From positions 1 to 29,845 of the forward strand of contig JAITRI010000039.1 in assembly GCA_031288455.1 (NCBI GenBank): DNA of 29,845 nt, given 5' to 3'. Both the position numbers and the translations under genes were made by a program. Positions 22,158-29,258 of this stretch are shown here, piece by piece. Positions within the stretch are counted from its first letter, which is position 1. Every line of letters starts with the position of its first letter. The notes below the pieces were generated by a model. The model saw nothing but the letters and a program-made list of their open reading frames with translations, did not search any database and was not told the DNA's origin. The stretch is from Puniceicoccales bacterium. GTDB taxonomy: Bacteria; Verrucomicrobiota; Verrucomicrobiia; Opitutales; JAIRKQ01.

Positions 22158-22243
22158 GCCTCCGGCGGGCAGGGGCGCAGCCCCTGCACCCGCCGCATCC
22201 GCATGCTGCGGATGCGGATTGCTTCGCGCGTGAAATCGGAACC
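22158..22243 (-). repeat. dispersed hairpin repeat, copy 5
   Basis: Left-end unit of composite copy B and one of the cleanest units. GCAGGGGCG..GCCCCTGC and the CATCCGCATGCTGCGGATG hairpin are both intact, and it ends GCGCGTGAAATCGGAACC. Confidence 0.85.
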
Positions 22244-22506
22244 ATTCAGTGTTTCCCGGTGCGCCTACGAGCTTCCTCACCACCCCCCCCCCTCCTCGCC
22301 TTCGGCGAGGAGGGGGTGGGGTGGGGCGGTGTGGTTGAGCGGTGGAGAGCAGGATAACGCGCGCATTTGGTAATACGGCCGGCTTAAAGTAATGTGCCCA
22401 GCGGTTGCCATAGGATCAGTCTCACGGAATTTAGAGAAAAGAGATGGAAGCATCCGATCGCCGGGCACTTCATTTTAAAAATACGGCGCCGGGCACTTTT
22501 GTTTAC

Positions 22507-22591
22507 GCCTCCGGCGGGCAGGGGCGTATCCCCTGCACCCGCCGCATCCCATGCTGCGGATGCAGATTGCTTAGCGCGTGAAATCGGAACC
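22507..22591 (-). repeat. dispersed hairpin repeat, copy 6
   Basis: Right-end unit of composite copy B, more eroded: CATCCCATGCTGCGGATGC has lost a GC pair, and GCTTAGCGCG replaces GCTTCGCGCG. It lies 20 bases beyond the 3' end of the pseudopilin gene. Confidence 0.82.
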
Positions 22592-22611
22592 ATTCAGTAT
22601 TTTTTGGAGCG

Positions 22612-23322
22612 CTATTTCCTTGCGACTTCCCATTCCGCTCCCGTCCACGACAGTGCGCGGGCGCCATAATTTACAGCTTCCGAAATCTTTGGCGTTTTAC
22701 GTCCTGTTTTGTAGTTGATCAGCATGTTTTCTTCGCTCGTAAGATTCGGGTAAAACTCCACGTGGCCGTCAAGGAATGCGATGAATCCACCACTTTTCCC
22801 ATAGATTCCGCCGTCATTGCCGACGGCATCGCGCCATGTGCCGGAATTATTGTCGAGGCCGCGCGTGTAGGCAATCGGGGTGGTCGACGCCGGCGCGCGC
22901 ACGGAAACGCCTGTGATTACGACCACACTCAGCGGAAAACTAGCAAATTCAGGATTAATTTCCCAATTCCCATCGCCGCCAATTCCTATCGTTTTCGGAA
23001 TGTGGCGTTTGTCGGCTTCCACCAAGTAGTCATCGCTCAAAATGAACAGCGATGCACTGTTAAGTTCATCGTGTTTCGACATGACTCCTGCCCATTCGGC
23101 GGCGCTGTGACAAGAATTCAATTCCCTTGCTTTTCCCTTCAGCGCAAAACTGGCATAGGCCGCCGCTATCTGATGCAAATTTCTCGATGCGCGCATCTTT
23201 CTGGCATTGTCAATTGCTTTGCCCACCATTGGCGTGATGATGGCCACAAGGATGCCGACTATGGACATGACAGCCAACATTTCAATCAGTGTGAATGCAC
23301 GTCGCTTTTGAGCGCAAAACAT
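22612..23322 (-). CDS. type II pseudopilin-like protein with DGH tail
   Basis: 236 residues from the ATG at 23322; upstream in-frame codons (to 23403) are not pilin-like. The N-terminus is a type IV prepilin signal: basic QKRRA, then FTLIEMLAVMSIVGILVAII with Glu at mature position 5. The residue before the cleavage point is Ala9 rather than the usual Gly. The C-terminal half has GGFIAFLDGHVEFYPN, the kind of motif found in pseudopilins expanded in Planctomycetes, Verrucomicrobiota and Lentisphaerae. No other secretion or pilus gene is present here. Such proteins often exist as many stand-alone copies, and their role is mostly unknown. Confidence 0.88.
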   Translation of the reverse strand: MFCAQKRRAFTLIEMLAVMSIVGILVAIITPMVGKAIDNARKMRASRNLHQIAAAYASFALKGKARELNSCHSAAEWAGVMSKHDELNSASLFILSDDYLVEADKRHIPKTIGIGGDGNWEINPEFASFPLSVVVITGVSVRAPASTTPIAYTRGLDNNSGTWRDAVGNDGGIYGKSGGFIAFLDGHVEFYPNLTSEENMLINYKTGRKTPKISEAVNYGARALSWTGAEWEVARK

Positions 23323-23356
23323 AGCAGCATCGAATTTATGCGCACGCGAAAAATTG

Positions 23357-23650
23357 TCAATGGCAATGATCCTCCACCTCGCATTTTTGCATTTTGCGCA
23401 CAATGGGACTGATCACGTCCACAAACTGCGTTCCGAACACATATGCGCAAATGACATATCCCCTGCAGCGGGAGACATCACCATCGCGCCTGTCACTGCG
23501 GCAATCATTGCTTTCCTCCGCTGCCACAGGACAACATTTTTTCGACAGCTTCAGCAGCAGCTTACTCAGCGGTTGAAATTCAAGCCGTAGGCCTAGCGCG
23601 TGGGAAAGAGCAACCAGCGCGGCAAAAATAAAAAACGCAGCAAAAATCAT
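23357..23650 (-). CDS. small unknown protein with N-terminal membrane helix
   Basis: 97 residues from the ATG at 23650, filling the gap between the HIT gene and the pseudopilin on the same strand. The N-terminus is one hydrophobic helix (MIFAAFFIFAALVALSHALG), followed by a short basic part and a cysteine-rich end with eight cysteines, including a CC pair. A TTG at 23692 would add 14 residues. A tiny frame ATG GCC CAT CCA ACA TGA, with GGAGAG six bases before it, overlaps the start as ATGA. No family is recognised. Reality is supported only by fit to the gap, direction and codon use. Confidence 0.5.
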   Translation of the reverse strand: MIFAAFFIFAALVALSHALGLRLEFQPLSKLLLKLSKKCCPVAAEESNDCRSDRRDGDVSRCRGYVICAYVFGTQFVDVISPIVRKMQKCEVEDHCH

Positions 23651-23701
23651 GTTGGATGGGCCATATTTTACTCTCCATCTACTTGCAAGCAAAAATTTAA
23701 T

Positions 23702-24115
23702 TCACTGTGATATTTTTAATCGAAGTGCGTCTTCGATCGCTTTGCGGCGAATTTCGCACTCATCGCCGGTCATTTTTGCGCAGGAATACTGCCACACGGT
23801 TTCCGGCCAATGGGCATCATTTTCTGTCCTGCAGATCACGTGAATGTGCAACTGCGGCGTTTTGTTGCCGATGGCAGCAACGTTGAGGCGTGTGCACGGG
23901 AAAATCGATTCCATCGCATTGCTGGCGATGTTTATTTCCGCCATCAGTTGCCGCTGATCCACTTCGCTGAGATGATTCATCTGCAGCACATTATCGCGCA
24001 TCGGTATCAAAAATATCCACGGAATGGCGGTATCATTCAATAGGACACGGCTGAGGCTAAGATCGCAAATGTGAGGTTTGGCGGAGAATTGTTTGAGTAA
24101 TGCAAAGTTTGACAT
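23702..24115 (-). CDS. HIT-family hydrolase
   Basis: 137 residues from the ATG at 24115, preceded by AGGAG at 10 bases; in-frame starts further up (24169, 24178) add non-family residues. HIT proteins hydrolyse dinucleoside polyphosphates or nucleotide phosphoramidates. The pattern SRVLLNDTAIPWIFLIPMRD, then TPQLHIHVICRTENDAHWPE and TVWQ, belongs to the bacterial subgroup with LHIHVI and a WP..VW tail. H90 and H92 are the motif histidines. It lies downstream of tRNA-Ala on the - strand. The natural substrate is unknown. Confidence 0.88.
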   Translation of the reverse strand: MSNFALLKQFSAKPHICDLSLSRVLLNDTAIPWIFLIPMRDNVLQMNHLSEVDQRQLMAEINIASNAMESIFPCTRLNVAAIGNKTPQLHIHVICRTENDAHWPETVWQYSCAKMTGDECEIRRKAIEDALRLKISQ

Positions 24116-24220
24116 GACGAGAATGCTCCTAGCGCCAGAAAGCATCTTGTCAAGAATGACATCCTCCATTGGGTGCAAAATTATTCATCCGCTCCAGCGA
24201 CGCCACCATCTCTCCGCAAC

Positions 24221-24296
24221 TGGTGGAGCCGATCGGATTCGAACCGACGACCTCGTCATTGCGAACGACGCGCTCTACCAACTAAGCTACGACCCC
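24221..24296 (-). tRNA. tRNA-Ala (anticodon CGC)
   Basis: A 76-base cloverleaf on the - strand with encoded CCA. Acceptor GGGGTCG pairs with CGGCTCC, including the G3-U70 wobble that marks alanine tRNA, and discriminator A. The anticodon loop TTCGCAA gives CGC, which reads GCG codons. The D-arm GCTTAGTTGGTAGAGC and T-loop TTCGAAT are normal. It sits between rnpA and the HIT gene. A CGC alanine tRNA implies that other alanine tRNAs exist elsewhere in the genome. Confidence 0.95.
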
Positions 24297-24308
24297 ACAG
24301 CCTGAGGC

Positions 24309-24337
24309 CATAGCAATACAATTCGCGCAAATGTCAA
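24309..24337 (-). promoter_or_regulatory. possible promoter for tRNA-Ala
   Basis: On the - strand a perfect TTGACA (24332-24337) is followed after 17 bases by GCTATG (24309-24314), placing transcription start just before the tRNA 5' end at 24296. The -35 element is consensus but the -10 is poor. Confidence 0.4.
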
Positions 24338-24364
24338 TAGCGCTAAGCCAACATTGTGACTATT

Positions 24365-24757
24365 TCACGCCGTTCGGTGCGCCGCGGATGCGAGTTGCGA
24401 TTGCATTTTTTTTGCCGTGCGCAGGAGCATGTCTGCTACTTCTCCGCTTGTTTTTTCCGATATTCCAGGCAATGCTATCAGCAAATAGTCGCGCGTCGGA
24501 TCGAAATGTTTTCCATTCAACCGGAACGCTTCTCGGGCGAGGCGACGGATTCTGTTCCTTTTGACCGCGTTCCCAATTTTCTTCGAAGTAATCACGGCGA
24601 TCCTAGGGCGCACGGTGCCGTAATTGTCACGCTGAACATCCCTCACCAGCGACTTCAGCACGCACACACCGCAGCGCACAACATCCACATCGCGCGCGCG
24701 AAATTTCTCGAACTCGGAAGATTTCACGATGCGCTGGCTTTTGAATAGCCTGAACAT
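24365..24757 (-). CDS. rnpA: ribonuclease P protein component
   Basis: 130 residues. RnpA is the basic protein cofactor that helps the RNase P RNA bind pre-tRNA leaders. The family signature is KKIGNAVKRNRIRRLAREAF, preceded by RIAVIT and followed by DYLLIALPG. The ATG at 24757 lies 3 bases after the rpmH stop, the conserved rpmH-rnpA pair. The next genes in line are tRNA-Ala and the HIT hydrolase; the usual yidD-yidC continuation is not found here. Confidence 0.95.
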   Translation of the reverse strand: MFRLFKSQRIVKSSEFEKFRARDVDVVRCGVCVLKSLVRDVQRDNYGTVRPRIAVITSKKIGNAVKRNRIRRLAREAFRLNGKHFDPTRDYLLIALPGISEKTSGEVADMLLRTAKKMQSQLASAAHRTA

Positions 24758-24760
24758 TGG

Positions 24761-24907
24761 TCAATATTTTAGGTGCACACACAGCCGTTTGCGCCCCACA
24801 CGCCTGCGGGTGGAGAGCACCTTGCGTCCTCCGCGCGTCGCCATGCGTGCGCGAAATCCACATTTTCTGATGCGTTTTATGTTCGACGGATGGTATGTAG
24901 GTTGCAT
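24761..24907 (-). CDS. rpmH: 50S ribosomal protein L34
   Basis: 48 residues from the ATG at 24907. The sequence runs MQPTYHPSNIKRIRKCGFRA, RMATRGGRKVLSTRRRVGRK, then RLCVHLKY, which is the L34 pattern (TYxPSxxKRxRxxGFRxRMxTxxGRKVLxxRRxxGRxxL). AAGGG precedes the start by 6 bases. It is immediately upstream of rnpA and divergent from gmk. Confidence 0.95.
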   Translation of the reverse strand: MQPTYHPSNIKRIRKCGFRARMATRGGRKVLSTRRRVGRKRLCVHLKY

Positions 24908-25004
24908 AATCGCCCTTGATTTGAGTCAACAAAAAAGAAATTGCGCACATGTCAAGATCCGACTGGAAAATTTGCAACAAATTAGCACTTCTAATTGCAA
25001 CAAC

Positions 25005-25622
25005 TTGAAACGCAATTGCAGAGGTACGCTATTTATACTGTCCGGGCCGTCCGGTGTCGGAAAAAATACCGTTGCGGAAAGACTACTGGAAACCGTCGGC
25101 GACGAAAATCTCAGGAGAGTGATAACGGTCACAACGCGTCCGCCGAGAAGTTTCGAAAAAAATGGCATTGATTACCACTTCATTTCCCGATCACAGTTTT
25201 TGGAAAAAATAGAGAGGTCGGAATTTCTCGAATATGCCCGTGTGCACGGCGATAATTACTACGGCTCTCCGCGCGCCGATGTGCAGGAAACCATAGAAAA
25301 ATCCATCGATGCACTGCTTGTAATAGACACCGCCGGCGTGGCACAGATTCTGCAGCTGAAAAATGATTTCCGCACGGTTACGATTTTCATCGCTCCGAAA
25401 AGTCTGGACGAGCTGCGACGGCGTATCATCGGGCGCGGGACGGAGGAAACGATCGACATCGCAAAGCGCATGCAAACCGCTGAAAATGAAATCAAACAAT
25501 CCGCCATGTACGACTACGTCATCATCAGCAGTTCCCGCGATGACGATTTCAGTGCCCTGCTCGACATATACGCAAATGAAACCGGAAAATTCCGATCAGC
25601 GCAGTGGAGTAAGTGCGTATGA
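25005..25622 (+). CDS. gmk: guanylate kinase (probable TTG start)
   Basis: 205 residues if started at TTG 25005. Gmk phosphorylates GMP to GDP. The P-loop is GPSGVGKNT at residues 14-22; then VTTRPPRSFEKNGIDYHFIS, EYARVHGDNYYGSPRADVQE, and RIIGRGTEETIDIAKRMQTA are typical. No ATG or GTG occurs in frame between the P-loop and the far-upstream ATG at 24843-24870, which overlaps rpmH antisense, so a TTG (25005, or another near 24972) is the only reasonable start, and no Shine-Dalgarno is visible. The last 27 bases overlap the end of convergent cysS. Confidence 0.92.
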   Translation: MKRNCRGTLFILSGPSGVGKNTVAERLLETVGDENLRRVITVTTRPPRSFEKNGIDYHFISRSQFLEKIERSEFLEYARVHGDNYYGSPRADVQETIEKSIDALLVIDTAGVAQILQLKNDFRTVTIFIAPKSLDELRRRIIGRGTEETIDIAKRMQTAENEIKQSAMYDYVIISSSRDDDFSALLDIYANETGKFRSAQWSKCV

Positions 25623-26987
25623 ATCCTTTCCATCGCTTACGAGCCAGCCGCTTGTCTGCAGTTCACGGCGCAAACGATCGGATTCTTTGAAATCTCCTGA
25701 TATTTTCGCGCGCCACCTGGCATCCGCCAATTGCGCGATGTGCGCTGGGATTTCGACTGATTTTTCCTCGCCGGTGAGACGCAGACCGAGGCAGTACATT
25801 ATCGTGGAAAATTCTCCAAATAATTGCGACTGCTGTCGCATTTCTCCGCGAATGCCATTCATTGCTTTAAAAATATTTCCGAGGCACTCCGGCGTATTTA
25901 GGTCGTCCATGAGCGCACCGAAAGCAGCACCGAAGAATTTCCATTCGCCAATTTCAAATCTCTGCGGCGGACATTTTTGCTGGAAAGTTTTCGCAAAATT
26001 TCGCAGTTTCTCGAGCGCATTCTTCGCCGCAACTAGGCTGTTGGGCGTGAAATTCAACTGCTGCGAATAGTGGGCCGAAATCAGAGCATATCGCAGGCAC
26101 ATCGGCGAATATCCCATGTTCAAAACATCATTCAGCGTGTACAAATTTCCCAGGCTCTTGGACATTTTGGCTCCGTCGACAAGGAGGTGCGCCACGTGCA
26201 TCCAGTGCCTGACAAATTTCTCACCGTTGGCGCATTCCGACTGCGCGATTTCATTCTCGTGGTGCGGGAACTTCAGATCCACGCCGCCCGAATGCAGATC
26301 GATCGTATTGCCAAGATATTTTTTCGCCATGGCGCTGCACTCTATGTGCCAGCCGGGACGCCCGTTTCCCCACGGACTCGGCCAGAAATTCTCTCCATCC
26401 TCCGATTTGGTAGCCTTCCACAGCGCAAAATCCGAAACGTTCTCCCTGTCGTATTCATCCACGAGATTTCGTTCGCCGCCGCTGCCAAGCGTTTGAGTCT
26501 TCAGCTGTCGATTTTCCAGATTCGAAAGCGCTCCGTATCTTTCGAATGCGGAGATTTTAAAATACACGGAGCCGTCGGCCGCGGCGTAGGCAAATCCGTT
26601 TGCCACGAGATTTTCTATCATGGCGATCTGTTCGGCGATGTGTTCCGCCGCTCTCGGCTCAAAATCCGGGCGCCTAAGGTTAAGCGCATCGCAATCTTCG
26701 TGAAAAATCTTCTCCCATTTTCCAGTAAAATCAGCGAGGGACACTCCATTTTTCATGGAATCGCGTATGGTCTTGTCGTCAACGTCGGTTATGTTCCTCA
26801 CCACACACGGGTTATAGCCGTCAATCTCCAGCGTGCGCACGAGAACGTCCTGCAGCAAATAGGTGCGAAAATTCCCGATGTGCGCGTAGTTGTACACCGT
26901 CGGGCCACAAAAGTACATGCTAAACTTGCCGCTTGGATTGCGCCGCAGTTCCTCCTTTTCACTGCCAAGGCTGTTAACAAGTTTCAT
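25596..26987 (-). CDS. cysS: cysteinyl-tRNA synthetase
   Basis: 463 residues from the ATG at 26987 (MKLVNSLGSEKEEL); ATG 26996 is an alternative. A class I synthetase that charges tRNA-Cys. HIGN is at 36-39 in VYNYAHIGNFRTY and KMSKS at 274-278. The zinc site is complete: C27 (FCGPT), C217 (IECSAM), H242 and E246 (PHHENE). ITDVDDKTI and LHSGGVDLKFPHHENE are further marks. The C-terminal DALR-like and tail parts are present. The 3' end overlaps gmk tail-to-tail by 27 bases. No Shine-Dalgarno is seen. Confidence 0.97.
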   Translation of the reverse strand: MKLVNSLGSEKEELRRNPSGKFSMYFCGPTVYNYAHIGNFRTYLLQDVLVRTLEIDGYNPCVVRNITDVDDKTIRDSMKNGVSLADFTGKWEKIFHEDCDALNLRRPDFEPRAAEHIAEQIAMIENLVANGFAYAAADGSVYFKISAFERYGALSNLENRQLKTQTLGSGGERNLVDEYDRENVSDFALWKATKSEDGENFWPSPWGNGRPGWHIECSAMAKKYLGNTIDLHSGGVDLKFPHHENEIAQSECANGEKFVRHWMHVAHLLVDGAKMSKSLGNLYTLNDVLNMGYSPMCLRYALISAHYSQQLNFTPNSLVAAKNALEKLRNFAKTFQQKCPPQRFEIGEWKFFGAAFGALMDDLNTPECLGNIFKAMNGIRGEMRQQSQLFGEFSTIMYCLGLRLTGEEKSVEIPAHIAQLADARWRAKISGDFKESDRLRRELQTSGWLVSDGKDSYALTPLR

Positions 26988-27047
26988 GCTATGCATCGAG
27001 ATTTAATGGGCGAAATGTTTTCCAAAGCGCAAATTTTACACATTTTT

Positions 27048-29192
27048 TCAGTCAATTAGCCCACTTCTAATGAGCAGCGGTTCAATGTCAGGATCTCTTC
27101 CCATAAAGCTGCGGTACAGCACATCCGCCTCATCGCTGTCGCCCTTCGAAAGAATTTTTTCGCGAAACTCGACGCCGACATTTCTGCTCAAAACTCCGTC
27201 TTTTTTGAACTTGCCAAATGCGTCCGCGTCAAGCACTTCCGCCCACTTGTAGGAATAGTATCCGGCGGCGTAGCCGCCGCCGAAAATATGCCTAAAGCTG
27301 AGGGTTATGGTCGGCACATACTCCGAAAGCTCCATGCGGTATGAGGACAGAACATCTCTCAACTTTTTCTCAATGTCACAGTCGCCGTAGTGTCCGTATT
27401 TCTGGTGCAGTTCCAGGTCCAATTTTGCCAGGCACAGCTGCCCCATCATTGCGATGCCGGGCAAATGATTCCTTGCGGCGACCATCTTGCGGAATAATTC
27501 CTCGGGCATCGGCTCTCCCGTTTCGAAATGCTTTGCGAAAAGGTCGAGACTGGCGCGTTCCCAGCAGAAATTTTCCATGATCTGCGACGGCAATTCGATG
27601 AAATCCCAGGCAACGTTTGAGCCGTTCATCGACTCGTATTTCACCCTGCCGAACATGTGGTGTAGCGTGTGTCCGAACTCGTGGAACAGCGTCTCCACTT
27701 CCCTGTGGGACAGCAGCGACGGAGTATTTTCAGTGGACGGCGTGAGATTCGTGCACATTGTCACAACCGGGTGGTGCCAAATTCCATCGCCATCGAGATA
27801 TCCGCCCCTGATGCCGCCCATCCATCCGCCGGCATGCTTGGATGGCCGCGGGTGAATGTCCATGTAAAGTCCACCGATGTAATCCCCATTTCCATCGAAC
27901 GCCTTAAAATATTTCACGTCTTCGTGCCACACTGGGACTTTTCCATCGGGGACGGCGGCGTTCTCGTCGCCGGTGAAAAACGTCGGCTGCTCGATGAATT
28001 TCACACCGTACAGCCTATCGGCCACCGTAAATAATCCGGCGATAACGTTCTCCAGCTTGAAATATGGCCGCAATTCCTCCTCGTCAAAATCAAAGGTCGC
28101 ACGCCTATATTTTTCCGAAAGGAATGAAGTTTCCCACGGTTTCAATCGGCACCTTTTGTCGGCAAATGCTTGCGCGCGGAAATTTTCCAGCGCGTCAACG
28201 TTGCCCATGAAAAATTTCTCCGTTCGGCGGTGCAAATTTTCCACAAACGCCATCGCCGCCGCTCCATTTTTTGCCATCCTTCGCTTCAGCGCCAAATCGG
28301 CATATGTCCTGTGCCCAAGTATTTTCGCCTTCTCGTCGCGCAATCGCAGGACATCCTCCACCAGCCGCTCATTGTTGTAGGGGGCGACCCTGCCGACGGT
28401 GAGCGACGCGCGGAAGATCTCCTCGCGCAAATTTTCATCCTCCAGGTACTGCATGCACTTCGACATGCTGCTCGGATTCAATGATATGCGATATCCGCTG
28501 CGCCCGTGCTCAGCGGCATCCTCGGCCAATACGCCGATGGTTATCTTCGGCAATCCCTTCAGCTGCGAAACATCATCCACGTACTTTTCCCACGCATTCA
28601 TCGAATCAAGCACGTTCTCGGAAAATTTTTGCATCTTCTGGGAAGATTCTATCCGAATCTGCTTTAGGCGTTCCCTCTGCTCACGCGGCAAATCGGCACC
28701 GCTGTCGCGAAAGCTGTCCAGCGTGTCATCCAAAAGTTTTCTGTCAATGCCGCGCAAATTTTTTGCCTCCTCCGTTTCGGCAAACGATTTTATGCGCAGC
28801 CACAGAGCATCATTCAGCAGGACATTCGCGCCGAATTCCACCACCTTCGGCAACATTTCATTTTGCTCCGCCCGCAGCTCATCCGAATTGCACGTGGCGT
28901 CCAAATGACCCACGTACTCCCACGCAAAGTCCAGAGGATCGCTCGCCTTTTCCAGCGCAACTATCGCATTCGCAAATGTCAACCCGTCCAGCGGCAGCGA
29001 CGCGATGGCATCAATATTCTTCTGGGCTAGTCCTATGGCCAGCCCAATGTCGCCTTCGATGTATTTGGGCAGCAAAGTGTGCCATTTAATGTGGTCATCG
29101 GTCGCTAAAAATGGATGATATTCGGCCATCACTCCTCCAGCTTCTAAGGAAGTGATGGCAAAAAACAACACCATTAGTGCGATCAGCAGCAT
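27048..29192 (-). CDS. M3-family metallo-oligopeptidase, possibly exported
   Basis: 714 residues as the longest reading, 693 if started at ATG 29129. M3 enzymes cut peptides of moderate length inside a closed channel. The zinc motif is HEFGH (504-508) with the third ligand E533 in DFIELPSQ; HIFGGGYAAGYYSYKWAEVL near the C-terminus is the M3 substrate region. The N-terminal 21 residues (LLIALMVLFFAITSLEA...) are hydrophobic and end in VMA, so they could be a signal peptide, unusual for this mostly cytoplasmic family. ATG 29192 has GGAG at 5 bases, while ATG 29129 has a stronger GGAGG at 4 bases and gives the usual family start. Both starts remain open. Confidence 0.92.
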   Translation of the reverse strand: MLLIALMVLFFAITSLEAGGVMAEYHPFLATDDHIKWHTLLPKYIEGDIGLAIGLAQKNIDAIASLPLDGLTFANAIVALEKASDPLDFAWEYVGHLDATCNSDELRAEQNEMLPKVVEFGANVLLNDALWLRIKSFAETEEAKNLRGIDRKLLDDTLDSFRDSGADLPREQRERLKQIRIESSQKMQKFSENVLDSMNAWEKYVDDVSQLKGLPKITIGVLAEDAAEHGRSGYRISLNPSSMSKCMQYLEDENLREEIFRASLTVGRVAPYNNERLVEDVLRLRDEKAKILGHRTYADLALKRRMAKNGAAAMAFVENLHRRTEKFFMGNVDALENFRAQAFADKRCRLKPWETSFLSEKYRRATFDFDEEELRPYFKLENVIAGLFTVADRLYGVKFIEQPTFFTGDENAAVPDGKVPVWHEDVKYFKAFDGNGDYIGGLYMDIHPRPSKHAGGWMGGIRGGYLDGDGIWHHPVVTMCTNLTPSTENTPSLLSHREVETLFHEFGHTLHHMFGRVKYESMNGSNVAWDFIELPSQIMENFCWERASLDLFAKHFETGEPMPEELFRKMVAARNHLPGIAMMGQLCLAKLDLELHQKYGHYGDCDIEKKLRDVLSSYRMELSEYVPTITLSFRHIFGGGYAAGYYSYKWAEVLDADAFGKFKKDGVLSRNVGVEFREKILSKGDSDEADVLYRSFMGRDPDIEPLLIRSGLID

Positions 29193-29258
29193 ATTTCTCC
29201 GTGAAAAAACTGAATGATCGCCAATGGCGCCGTTGCAATCAAAATTTAAAATATTTTT

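Larger units (their letters stand above)
22136..22591. repeat. composite repeat, copy B
   Basis: Second copy of the 457-bp element, 724 bases downstream of copy A in direct orientation. Its right end stops close to the end of the pseudopilin gene (22612). Compared with copy A, the central hairpin has lost an A in one arm and its loop reads TTC instead of GAA; elsewhere there are single-base changes such as TGGGCCC to TGTGCCC and loss of TGG after CCATAG. Confidence 0.85.

Noticed and set aside
22055..22357. Small frames within the repeats, some with similar peptides (SPCTRRIRMLRMRIAS and the like)
   Set aside because: The peptide similarity arises because the DNA repeats are shared; frames differ between copies and have no ribosome binding site.
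21434..22591. CRISPR array
   Set aside because: Repeats are long, palindromic, irregularly spaced and duplicated together with their spacers; there are no uniform short repeats and no cas genes.
21412..22591. Insertion sequence with transposase
   Set aside because: No transposase-like frame or DDE/HUH motif could be found in any of the six frames here.
24907..25004. Divergent promoters between rpmH and gmk
   Set aside because: TTGACA and TTGACT are visible on the - strand but no acceptable -10 lies at the right distance, so no promoter is called.
26070..27059. 329-codon open frame on the + strand
   Set aside because: Antisense to cysS, which has complete HIGN, KMSKS and zinc motifs; the opposite frame is not protein-like.
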